Assembly: GCA_041658725.1 (NCBI GenBank)
Contig: JBAZZQ010000030.1
Coordinates: 1-46,501, forward strand
Reading direction: 5' to 3'
DNA length: 46,501 nt
Source: JBAZZQ01 sp041658725
GTDB taxonomy: Bacteria; Planctomycetota; Phycisphaerae; JAAYCJ01
A program made the translations under genes and the position numbers. The notes beneath the pieces are model-generated. The model ran no database searches. It saw only the letters and a list, made by a program, of their open reading frames with translations, and was not told the origin of the DNA. Shown here piece by piece: positions 39,520-46,501 of the stretch (positions are counted from its first letter, which is position 1; every line of letters starts with the position of its first letter).

Positions 39520-40626
39520 TCAACATTCGACATTCGACATTTTCTCTATCTTTCGTCGAAACACTAAAAGCAATGTCATGGCGACGATGGTATAGATAAC
39601 TGCCACTTCGAACCAATAAGGCCAAAAAACCCGATGAAAGAAACCCGGAAAGCGGGTCAGAACCGCCATGGCAGCCCCAAAAATATTCAAAGCCGCCAAC
39701 ACTCCTAGGGAGAACCTCTGAAGCCTCAACCACATCCAGATATTACTCCCCAACAGAATCCCATACGCCAACCCCATCAGGATAAATCGCTGCGTGCTGT
39801 TATCCGGCTCGGTGGCGACCGGCATCATCGGCCACAGTGCCAGCTTGACGGCGAGCAACGTCGAAAATCCCAGCATCATAACCCCCACATGACGAGTTAA
39901 ATGCACCATCCGAGCCGAAATCGTCAACGGTTTTCCGTCGATTATCTGACCCTGCCAAACCCTTCCCAGCCATATCCATTGAAACGACATATACGCCATC
40001 GGAATAATCGCCATGTTTAAAATCGTCGGCGGTGATTGTCCTGAGACTTTAAACAAATCGAGAAAAGCCGAAATGATCGCCAGCGTAATCAGAACCATTC
40101 CCGCCAAGGCAGATTCTAACCGAAAATCGCTGCGGACCAGAATAAATAGCGCTACCCCCATGATAAAACTGCTCCTCGCCGTCATCGCCGATGTCAGATA
40201 ACACAATCCCAGAAAAAAAATCATCAGCGAAAGCGCAGTCACACTGGTGGTCAATCCACCAGGAGGTTGATAAGATTTTACCAGGTTCTCCAGATGATCA
40301 GGCCACGCCCGTTTCCATAACCGACGATGCCGCCGCATCGGAAGATAAGCGAAGAGAAAACTGATAATCCCGATCACCAGCATGGCCGATGGAATGATTC
40401 TCCAGATGGGAAGATACAGACACCCCCAAACCCCCACACAACAGGCCAACCAGTACAGGGACGTGATTTCATACCCCTTCCGATGGTGACCCAGAAATAT
40501 CCAGATCAGTGCCGAAACCCCCAGCATCACCCAGCCAATAATCACCAGGCGGTCGTGCAACTGTTCTCTGAAAACTCCCTGCTCCAGGAGGTGTCTCAAT
40601 ATTCGTTCCGGCAATATCAGATCCAT
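39520..40626 (-). CDS. Polytopic membrane protein of unknown function
   Basis: A 368-aa integral membrane protein with about eleven hydrophobic segments, for example LVIIGWVMLGVSALIWIFLG near residue 27 and FEVAVIYTIVAMTLLLVF near 340. I recognise no family; it is not an exosortase or a flippase by visible motifs. AAGG precedes the ATG and it starts 14 bases after the tolC-like stop, so the two are probably co-transcribed. The last residues (MSNVEC) come from a tandem ATGTCGA-type repeat in the DNA, suggesting a recently changed C-terminus. Confidence 0.75.
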   Translation of the reverse strand: MDLILPERILRHLLEQGVFREQLHDRLVIIGWVMLGVSALIWIFLGHHRKGYEITSLYWLACCVGVWGCLYLPIWRIIPSAMLVIGIISFLFAYLPMRRHRRLWKRAWPDHLENLVKSYQPPGGLTTSVTALSLMIFFLGLCYLTSAMTARSSFIMGVALFILVRSDFRLESALAGMVLITLAIISAFLDLFKVSGQSPPTILNMAIIPMAYMSFQWIWLGRVWQGQIIDGKPLTISARMVHLTRHVGVMMLGFSTLLAVKLALWPMMPVATEPDNSTQRFILMGLAYGILLGSNIWMWLRLQRFSLGVLAALNIFGAAMAVLTRFPGFFHRVFWPYWFEVAVIYTIVAMTLLLVFRRKIEKMSNVEC

Positions 40627-40640
40627 TGGGGTCCTTTTCC

Positions 40641-42392
40641 CTAGGGGTGGGCCTCAATGTTTACGTTGTTGTAGCGAAGCAGGGTATCTTTCGCCCGTTC
40701 CAGTTGAACGATGGAGGTATTATAATTGACGAGCGCCGCCAGCAATCCCCTTCGCGCATTGGCCAAGGTCTCCTGGGCATTGAGCTGCACTTCCAGAAAT
40801 TCCGGAGACAACTTCACTTTGCGCAGAACAATCGCCGCCAGATTCTCCTCCGAAGCCTGGACGGCCTGACTGCTCGGAGTCACCTGGTAATACGATGTCT
40901 GCAGGTTTCGAACCGCCACGTCCACTTCCAGTATCACGTTTTCGATCACTTGCTTGAGACCCGCGATCGCCTGGTCCCGCTGCAGCTCCGCCTTCTTCAA
41001 GGCAGCCCGAGGTCCGCGGTTGCCGATCGGATATTCAAAACTCAGTCCCACGAAATAATCCTGGAAATTGCTCGTCGACATTTGATCGAACGTGTCGCCG
41101 GGATTATCGGATAGACCGTTGATCGTATATCGAAAAACCATGTCAAACCGCGGCAGGGCCTGGTTCTTGGCGACCGCGACGTTGATCCGCTGATTGTTGA
41201 TTTGTAATTTCGCCTCCTGGACCTCGGATCGGCACTCCAAGGCCACTCGGACTTCCCCGATGCGATCCAGAACCAGGGGTCCCAGGGTCGGAAAGTCCGT
41301 CGGAATGATTTCAATATCTTCACCCAGATTTAGCTCCGGATCATTCATCAAGGCCTTGAGTTGATCTTCCGCGTCCTTGACCGCATTTTTCACCTGAACG
41401 TACTCCGCCTGACGCGTTCCCAAAAGAGACTGAACCCGCGTCATCTGAATCGCGTAAACATCGTAATCTTTGCGTTTTTCCAACGCGCCAAGTGTTTCTT
41501 TCGTCTGTTCCACCAGCATTTGCTGAATCACCACGCTCCGCCTCGCCTGAACCAGTTTCCAATACGCCTTCTCGACTTCCAACAGGCTATCGCGGACTGT
41601 TTCCCGATATTTGTATTTCGAGATCCGCTGATTGTTCCGGGCGGTCGCGATCCCCGAACGGTTGACGTCCAGTCCGAAATTCCGAAGGATCGGCTGGCGA
41701 AGTTCCACCGCGAAATTATTCGTAAAGGCCGGGTTCGAGTTTGGTGTCGCCAACGCCTGAGTCGCGGATTTTGTGCGAAGCAGATTATACGTCCCGGTAA
41801 GTGTTGCCCCCGTCGGAAGCAGCTTTCGCAATCCGCTCGCCATCCCTCGCGTATCGCTCTTGCCGGAAACAGACGCGTTTCCCGTCGGGTCATCCAGCTT
41901 CTGATAACTGGCATCCAGAAAATACACCGCGTCGAACGACGCTTCCGCGGATAAAATATCCGTCGCGCTAATCGCCGGTCCATAACCATCGGTTTTGATC
42001 TTGAAATTGTTGGCCAGCGCCCGCAAAACACATTCCTGCAGCGATACTTTCTCCGTCCGCGATCGGCTGATATCTTTAAGACCCACGTCCATCGGGTCTG
42101 GAACATATCGTCCGACCTCTTTGGAGGAAAAACTGACCAATCCACTCAAAGGCCCCACAGGAGCCGCGCTGCCAGTGGTCGCCGCATGAAGCGTCTGATC
42201 GATCGCCACCCTTTCCAGTATGCCCGCCGAATCCAGCGACGAATCCTTTGCGCCCGTTATCGTCCCATCCGCGCCGGCGGTCTTAACCTGTGACGTGCGC
42301 TCCTCGCACCCCAAACCCGCAAAGCCACCAATGGCCAGAAGCACCAGTGCACTCCCGACTTTCATACGCATCGTCATCATTTGCCTGTGCAT
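40641..42392 (-). CDS. TolC-family outer membrane lipoprotein
   Basis: An outer-membrane efflux channel protein of 583 aa. The signal peptide ends at GGFAGLGC (lipid at Cys29). Two OEP repeats follow (about residues 230-390 and 400-575) with long helices such as RARRSVVIQQMLVEQTKETL and strands such as NNFAVELRQPILRNFGLD. The N-terminal 150 residues include a variable region (SKEVGRYVPDPMDVGL). AGGAAA lies before the ATG. No adaptor protein or inner-membrane pump is adjacent; the partner downstream is a polytopic membrane protein of unknown role. Confidence 0.88.
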   Translation of the reverse strand: MHRQMMTMRMKVGSALVLLAIGGFAGLGCEERTSQVKTAGADGTITGAKDSSLDSAGILERVAIDQTLHAATTGSAAPVGPLSGLVSFSSKEVGRYVPDPMDVGLKDISRSRTEKVSLQECVLRALANNFKIKTDGYGPAISATDILSAEASFDAVYFLDASYQKLDDPTGNASVSGKSDTRGMASGLRKLLPTGATLTGTYNLLRTKSATQALATPNSNPAFTNNFAVELRQPILRNFGLDVNRSGIATARNNQRISKYKYRETVRDSLLEVEKAYWKLVQARRSVVIQQMLVEQTKETLGALEKRKDYDVYAIQMTRVQSLLGTRQAEYVQVKNAVKDAEDQLKALMNDPELNLGEDIEIIPTDFPTLGPLVLDRIGEVRVALECRSEVQEAKLQINNQRINVAVAKNQALPRFDMVFRYTINGLSDNPGDTFDQMSTSNFQDYFVGLSFEYPIGNRGPRAALKKAELQRDQAIAGLKQVIENVILEVDVAVRNLQTSYYQVTPSSQAVQASEENLAAIVLRKVKLSPEFLEVQLNAQETLANARRGLLAALVNYNTSIVQLERAKDTLLRYNNVNIEAHP

Positions 42393-42629
42393 GTTAAATT
42401 TCCTGATCTTTAGCCGTCACTTCTCATAAATTGCATTCTCTAAGATTATAAATATGTTTCCAACTCTGTCAATTAGAAATGACTAAATCCTTCCTTCGCG
42501 GGCGCGGCTCGTACATAGTGCGCCTTGCTCACAAAAAAGTTATCTGCTTGACAGTTGTTTGACCGTCTGGTTCGGGATAAGATATGGGCAGTGACAATAT
42601 GATTGGGTTATTTTTGTAAGGGCAATACA

Positions 42630-43397
42630 ATGTCTACCCTGGATACGGAACAAATAAATATCGATTTATTACGCGAGGATATTCGCAAGCCGATCAAGAC
42701 GTTCGCTTCGCAATTGGTGAACGATATGGCGGAGAATTTAAAATCAATAAGCGTGGTCGGCAGCGCTTTGACGGAAGATTTTCATCCGCGGCGTAGCGAT
42801 ATTAATACTGTTGTGGTGGTTGAGCGTGAAAGTCACACGCTTTTGAAGACGCTGGCCGGGTATGGAAATCAGATGGGTAAGCTACGGCTAAAGGCTCCGC
42901 TGTTGATGACGAACGAATTTATTCAACAATCGCTGGATGTATTTGGGGTGGAATATTTGGAGTATCAGTTTAATCACGTTACGGTGTACGGACAAGACCC
43001 GTTCGACGGTTTGTGCTTTAACAAGGAAAACGTTCGATTGCAGTGTGAACGGGAATTGCGGTCGATCCAGATTCAGCTCCGGCAGGGATATATCCGCGGG
43101 TTAGGCCAGTATAAGATAGTGGGTCAGCTGCTCGTCGCGTGTGGGAGAAAATTGCTGCCGCTTTTTCGGGCGATGCTCTGGCTGATGGATATCGACCGGT
43201 CGAAGGAAACGCGGACGATGTTGGAATTGGCGGGGATGGGCTTTGGATTTGACGAAAAGTTGATGGGAACGCTTTTGAGTTTGCGGAAGCAGGAGGAGCG
43301 GTTGGGACCCGATCTGGTTGATTTGATGTTTCAGGATGTTTATAAGATCGTGATTCATCTTTGCGGGCTGGTGGATAAGCTTCGGACGAATATATGA
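42630..43397 (+). CDS. Nucleotidyltransferase-like protein
   Basis: A 255-aa cytoplasmic protein. Residues 40-65 carry SVVGSALTEDFHPRRSDINT, which matches the nucleotidyltransferase-fold pattern GS...SDI, though the second carboxylate of the active site is not obvious (TVVVVE follows). The rest is helical. I chose ATG 42630 because the longer frame needs a TTG; AAGGG lies upstream. It overlaps the TPM gene by 4 bases (ATGA). Function is unknown; it may be an inactive or specialised nucleotidyltransferase. TTGACA- and TTGACC-type boxes lie about 70-80 bases upstream, without a good -10. Confidence 0.6.
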   Translation: MSTLDTEQINIDLLREDIRKPIKTFASQLVNDMAENLKSISVVGSALTEDFHPRRSDINTVVVVERESHTLLKTLAGYGNQMGKLRLKAPLLMTNEFIQQSLDVFGVEYLEYQFNHVTVYGQDPFDGLCFNKENVRLQCERELRSIQIQLRQGYIRGLGQYKIVGQLLVACGRKLLPLFRAMLWLMDIDRSKETRTMLELAGMGFGFDEKLMGTLLSLRKQEERLGPDLVDLMFQDVYKIVIHLCGLVDKLRTNI

Positions 43398-44173
43398 AAA
43401 AACGCGCCTTGACTATTATTTGGTTTTTCCTCGTCTCGGCCGGAATTTCTCTGGCGGCGATTGAACCTGCGCCCAAAACTTATGTTGAAGATCGAGCCGG
43501 GGTGATCGATTCGGCGATGAAGCAGCGGTTAATCGGCCTGCTGCAAGAATTGGAACAAAAAACCGGCGCAAGGGTTATTGTGCTGACGGTGAATACGTCA
43601 GGAGGATTGCCGATAGAGCAATATTCCCTTGAACGGGCGGACAAATGGAAATTTGGAGCCAATCAGCAAAGCACCAGTGTGCTTGTTGTCGTGGCGGTCA
43701 AAGATCATTCATACCGCGTTGAAGTTGGTTATAATTTGGAGGGTGTGTTGCCGGATTCGTTTGTCGGAACAATCGGCAGGGAGTATTTTGTCCCAAATTT
43801 CCGGGCGGGTCAATATGGCAAGGGCATTTTTGAAGGAACGGCGGTGATTGCGCAGCAGGTTGCTCGGGGTCGCGGGGTAAAGTTGTCGGGTATGCCCCAG
43901 ATTCCTAATCGAACAACTCGGCCTCAATCAAGCGTCAGTCCTTGTTTCGGAATTATTTTTCCGATTCTTATTTTTTGGATTATCTTCAAAATGGCTCGCC
44001 GAGGCGGGGGATCATTTTTTTGGGGAATGTTGGCGGGTTCCCTGCTGTCGAATATGCGAGGTTCGGGACGCGATTCGTTCGGTGGCGGGGGATTTGGGGG
44101 GAGCAATTTCGGTAGTTTCGGAGGCGGTGGCGGAGGCGGATTTGGCGGCGGGGGAGCGAGCGGAAAATGGTAG
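43394..44173 (+). CDS. TPM domain protein (YgcG type)
   Basis: A 259-aa exported membrane protein. The signal peptide ends near residue 21 (ISLAA). The TPM domain (about 25-150) shows KTYVEDRAGVIDSAMKQRL and VEVGYNLEGVLPDSFVG. A membrane segment near 178-196 (FGIIFPILIFWIIFKMA) and a glycine-rich tail ending GGGGASGKW follow, the standard YgcG architecture. TPM proteins are linked to photosystem repair in plants and to respiratory assembly in some bacteria; in bacteria the role is mostly unknown. It sits directly before lemA, a pairing seen in many genomes. Confidence 0.88.
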   Translation: MKKRALTIIWFFLVSAGISLAAIEPAPKTYVEDRAGVIDSAMKQRLIGLLQELEQKTGARVIVLTVNTSGGLPIEQYSLERADKWKFGANQQSTSVLVVVAVKDHSYRVEVGYNLEGVLPDSFVGTIGREYFVPNFRAGQYGKGIFEGTAVIAQQVARGRGVKLSGMPQIPNRTTRPQSSVSPCFGIIFPILIFWIIFKMARRGGGSFFWGMLAGSLLSNMRGSGRDSFGGGGFGGSNFGSFGGGGGGGFGGGGASGKW

Positions 44174-44184
44174 GTTTTGACGTA

Positions 44185-44209
44185 AAAGAGGCACGACCGT
44201 AAGGGAGTG
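44185..44209. repeat. CGACCGT-type dispersed repeat between TPM gene and lemA
   Basis: Identical over 25 bases to 25617-25641. It ends in GTG, which creates a false upstream start for lemA at 44207. Confidence 0.8.
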
Positions 44210-44248
44210 AATAAGGAAATACCATACAAACACAAAAGGAGTTTTAAA

Positions 44249-44836
44249 ATGATGCAGCCGGCAAGTAAAATCGGTGCGGTAATTTTAGGAATTGTGATCG
44301 CTCTTGTTATTTTAGGGGCGATCATACTGATTCCCATTTATCACGGATACAATAGGGCAATCGGCTTGGAAGAGGCGGTTAAAAGCAACTGGGGACAGGT
44401 GGAGACGCAGTTGCAGCGGCGGTATGACTTAGTTCCCAATCTGGTTCAGACGGTCAAAGGCTATGCCAAGCATGAAGAAGAGATATTTAACAACATCGCC
44501 AATGCCAGGACCAAATATTTTCAAGCCCAGGGCGTGACGGAAAAAGTCGAAGCATCCAATCAATTGGAAAGATCATTGTCGCGATTGCTTTTTCTGCAGG
44601 AACAGTATCCGAATCTTAAGGCCAACGAAAACTTTTTGAAACTTCAGGATCAACTGGAAGGGACAGAAAATCGTATTGCTGTGGCGCGGACGCGGTATAA
44701 CGAAGTGGTGCAAAATTTGAATACGTATGTTCGTTCGTTCTTTGGACGTTACTTTGCGGGCATGGCCGGAGTTAAGCCGGGAGTGTACTTCCAGACCCCC
44801 GAAGGCCAGAAGACGGCACCCAAAGTTGCGTTTTGA
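44249..44836 (+). CDS. lemA: LemA family protein
   Basis: A 195-aa LemA protein. An N-terminal membrane anchor (IGAVILGIVIALVILGAIILIP) is followed by the family signature AVKSNWGQVETQLQRRYDLVPNLVQTVKGYA and a helical bundle with IAVARTRYNEVVQNLNTYVR. The bundle faces the periplasm in known structures. I chose ATG 44249 because AAGGAG lies 7 bases upstream; the GTG at 44207 is inside a repeat. The function is unknown. Its TPM partner is immediately upstream. Confidence 0.92.
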   Translation: MMQPASKIGAVILGIVIALVILGAIILIPIYHGYNRAIGLEEAVKSNWGQVETQLQRRYDLVPNLVQTVKGYAKHEEEIFNNIANARTKYFQAQGVTEKVEASNQLERSLSRLLFLQEQYPNLKANENFLKLQDQLEGTENRIAVARTRYNEVVQNLNTYVRSFFGRYFAGMAGVKPGVYFQTPEGQKTAPKVAF

Positions 44837-44848
44837 GGTTAGTGAAAA

Positions 44849-46261
44849 ATGAAATATCGCCATGCGTTGTGTTTGTATCCTTATTTGGTTGATCACAGTT
44901 CGGGGATTGGCATTTTTCCTCCGACGGGATTGGAATATATCGCGACGGCATTAAAGGGGCACGTGGACCGAATCACCTTGATCGATCTGCGACACGAGCG
45001 AGGTCTGCAGTCGATGCGGAATATGCTTGGGTTTATCGAACGCGAGAAGGTCGATTTGATTTGTCTGAGCTTTTGCTGGAAGGCCAAGTACGGCAAGGTC
45101 ATTGGCTATATTCGGCAATTGCCGTCGGATCGCATGATCGTGGTCGGCGGGCGGGAAGCCACGGCCAACGTGGACGATCTATTCAATAAGTGTCCGAACG
45201 TGCAGGTCGTCGTCCGCGGGGAAGGCGAGGAGACGATTGTCGAATTCGCCGACGGTCGGCCGTGGGAAGAAATTCTCGGATTATCGTATAGAAAGGATGG
45301 CGGGATTGTTCATAACGACAATAGGCCTTTGCAATCGGTCGAGTCAATCGTGCCGCCGGACCGGACGATGCGGCGGACGAAATATGTTCCCGTGATCCGC
45401 GGATTAAAGCTTTTACCGCTGGAATTCGACACGGTTTTAAGTTCCCGCGGTTGTCCATATAAATGTAAATTTTGCACGTTCAACTTAAATCCGCTGGGTC
45501 AGAAACGGGAGTACGAGGCTCGGTCGGCGGAATCTGTGGTGGAGGAAATCGCCTCGACGAGTGCGCGATTCATTCAGTTTGCGGATGACAATTTCTTCGT
45601 CACGCCGTCGCGGGCCCAGAGGATTTGCGATATGCTTATCGAACGAGGTATAAAAAAGATTTATTGTGCCAACGCCCGGCTTGAGGTGTCTAAGAACCCT
45701 CAAATATTGGAAAAAGCCTACAAGGCCGGTTTCCGCGTTTTGCTGCTGGGGATCGAATCGGCCACCGACCGGATATTGAAACAACTCGACAAAGGATTTA
45801 CTACCGACCAGGTTCGCGACGCGTTCAAAGTGCTGCGGCAGTTTCCGTTCTGGTACCATGCGTACTTTATCTACGGAAATATCGGTGAGACCGAACAAGA
45901 GATGCTGGAGATTCCGAAATTTGCCGGGGAGCTTGGGGTTCATGCCATCACGCTAAGCCAATTGTATATGGACAAATTTACGCCGCTTCGCGAAGTGGTG
46001 GAAAATACCCCCGGATACTGGATCAGCCCGAACGGACACGTTTATTGCAAAGAATTCGACAAGCATAAATTACTGAAAATTCGCAATAAGATTCGAAATC
46101 GGTTCTGGTATCGGCCGGGGCATATAGTAAAAATGCTTTCCTCGCTCAAGCAAACGGAAATAATGAATTACCGGGACCTTTTGCGGTTGGGGATCGTGCT
46201 TCCCTGGGTCGGATTCGATTACCTCGCCAAACGCGCCCAAAAGATCCTCCAGCGGGTGTGA
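44849..46261 (+). CDS. B12-binding domain radical SAM protein
   Basis: A 470-aa protein. Residues 1-135 resemble the cobalamin-binding Rossmann domain (PTGLEYIATALKGH, VDLICLSFCW, VVGGREATANVDDLF, VRGEGEETI), though the histidine motif DxHxxG is not seen. The radical SAM core starts at SSRGCPYKCKFC (Cys202, 206, 209) and includes FIQFADDNFFVTPSRAQRI near 245 and LLLGIESATDRILKQLDKGF near 298. Such enzymes often methylate or rearrange unactivated carbons, for example in lipid or hopanoid modification; the substrate here is unknown. It follows lemA by 12 bases. Confidence 0.88.
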   Translation: MKYRHALCLYPYLVDHSSGIGIFPPTGLEYIATALKGHVDRITLIDLRHERGLQSMRNMLGFIEREKVDLICLSFCWKAKYGKVIGYIRQLPSDRMIVVGGREATANVDDLFNKCPNVQVVVRGEGEETIVEFADGRPWEEILGLSYRKDGGIVHNDNRPLQSVESIVPPDRTMRRTKYVPVIRGLKLLPLEFDTVLSSRGCPYKCKFCTFNLNPLGQKREYEARSAESVVEEIASTSARFIQFADDNFFVTPSRAQRICDMLIERGIKKIYCANARLEVSKNPQILEKAYKAGFRVLLLGIESATDRILKQLDKGFTTDQVRDAFKVLRQFPFWYHAYFIYGNIGETEQEMLEIPKFAGELGVHAITLSQLYMDKFTPLREVVENTPGYWISPNGHVYCKEFDKHKLLKIRNKIRNRFWYRPGHIVKMLSSLKQTEIMNYRDLLRLGIVLPWVGFDYLAKRAQKILQRV

Positions 46262-46304
46262 ATGCTCATTTAACGGTTATCTCATTTTTCCCAGGTCTTT
46301 AAGA

Positions 46305-46324
46305 CTCCGCTGGGGGCAGCGGAG
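46305..46324. repeat. Hairpin repeat after the B12/radical SAM gene
   Basis: CTCCGCT, a GGGGGC loop and AGCGGAG form a perfect 7-bp stem about 44 bases after the stop. There is no T-run. It looks like a dispersed repeat rather than a classical terminator. Confidence 0.5.
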
Positions 46325-46394
46325 CTATATGTCATATCATCCCCTCCATGGCCACCAACCCACCGTTTATGTTACATACTCAAATTGACCGGTT

Positions 46395-46501
46395 TTACGC
46401 CGCGAGGAGTTTTTCCAGGCGGCGAACCACGGATTTTTCATGACTCGTTTTAATGACATTTTGAATTTCCTCCTGCCAGATCATCTGACGCATCTGGACC
46501 T
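46395..46501 (-). CDS. C-terminal fragment of an unidentified protein
   Basis: A minus-strand frame enters from the right edge and gives 34 residues ending KTSHEKSVVRRLEKLLAA before a TAA at 46395-46397. It is helical and charged. Too little is present to name the family. Confidence 0.5.
   Translation of the reverse strand, partial: VQMRQMIWQEEIQNVIKTSHEKSVVRRLEKLLAA

Noticed and set aside
43924..44337. Proline-rich antisense frame opposite the TPM gene
   Set aside because: Caused by the glycine-rich tail read in reverse.
46271..46291. TTAACGGTTATCTCATTTTT resembling a MITE right end
   Set aside because: Only a partial match, no partner terminus to the left and no duplicated 8-mer; probably chance.
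1..46501. tRNA, rRNA, CRISPR, riboswitch
   Set aside because: No cloverleaf, rRNA segment, regularly spaced repeats or recognisable riboswitch core found by eye; a covariance-model search would be needed to exclude small RNAs.

Overview
The window is one continuous piece of a Gram-negative bacterial chromosome with about 44 protein genes and no rRNA, tRNA or CRISPR array that I can see. It most resembles a Planctomycetota genome, probably the Phycisphaerae side. This is inferred from a CxxC zinc-ribbon protein of a type common there, a lipid A/heptose-type LPS operon, an XrtA-type exopolysaccharide locus, pyruvoyl arginine decarboxylase paired with agmatinase, and heavy use of short dispersed palindromes. 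No marker gene fixes the taxonomy.

Layout. 1-220: broken end of an upstream gene. 221-5650: accA (minus), then tyrA, pgi, a cytidylate-kinase-like gene and queG (plus). 5622-11432 (minus): ATP-grasp enzyme, WecA/MraY-type transferase, trigger factor, two clpP genes and a coiled-coil lipoprotein. 11521-13650 (plus): secreted agarase-like glycoside hydrolase. 13671-18317 (minus): pdaD-speB polyamine pair, then lptB, a glycosyltransferase and an M48 membrane protease. 18456-19672: two very small lipoproteins in a gene-poor area with promoters, a terminator and a mobile element. 19673-26694 (minus): LPS inner-core operon (waaF, hldE split in two, two WaaP/KdkA-like kinase genes, glycosyltransferase, plsY). 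26914-29704: zinc-ribbon protein and the rpmF-plsX-fabH operon. 29847-35409 (minus): exopolysaccharide operon (initiating sugar transferase, Wza-like, Wzz-like, BY-kinase-like, glycosyltransferase). 35922-36805 (plus): two overlapping YkgJ-type cysteine-cluster genes. 36841-42392 (minus): TolC-like lipoprotein, polytopic membrane protein, phosphatase-superfamily lipoprotein and AmrS-type radical SAM enzyme. 42630-46261 (plus): nucleotidyltransferase-like protein, TPM protein, LemA and a B12/radical SAM protein. A gene fragment runs off the right edge.

Most of the genes serve the cell envelope: fatty acid start (accA, fabH), phospholipid start (plsX, plsY), lipid-linked sugar start (WecA-like, WcaJ-like), LPS core assembly and phosphorylation (waaF, hldE, kinases), LPS transport (lptB) and capsule export (Wza/Wzz/kinase).

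The most unusual content is the repeat load. Two short elements have GTAACCGTTCA terminal inverted repeats and perfect 8-bp target duplications, as in the IS66 family, but carry different palindromic cargo. A third copy of the terminus sits at a broken gene at the left edge. A 65-bp double-hairpin element is translated in frame inside an LPS kinase, and other dispersed repeats supply the last codons of waaF, of the ATP-grasp gene and apparently of a membrane protein. A ClpP pair in which one subunit has Asn at the catalytic Asp position is also notable.
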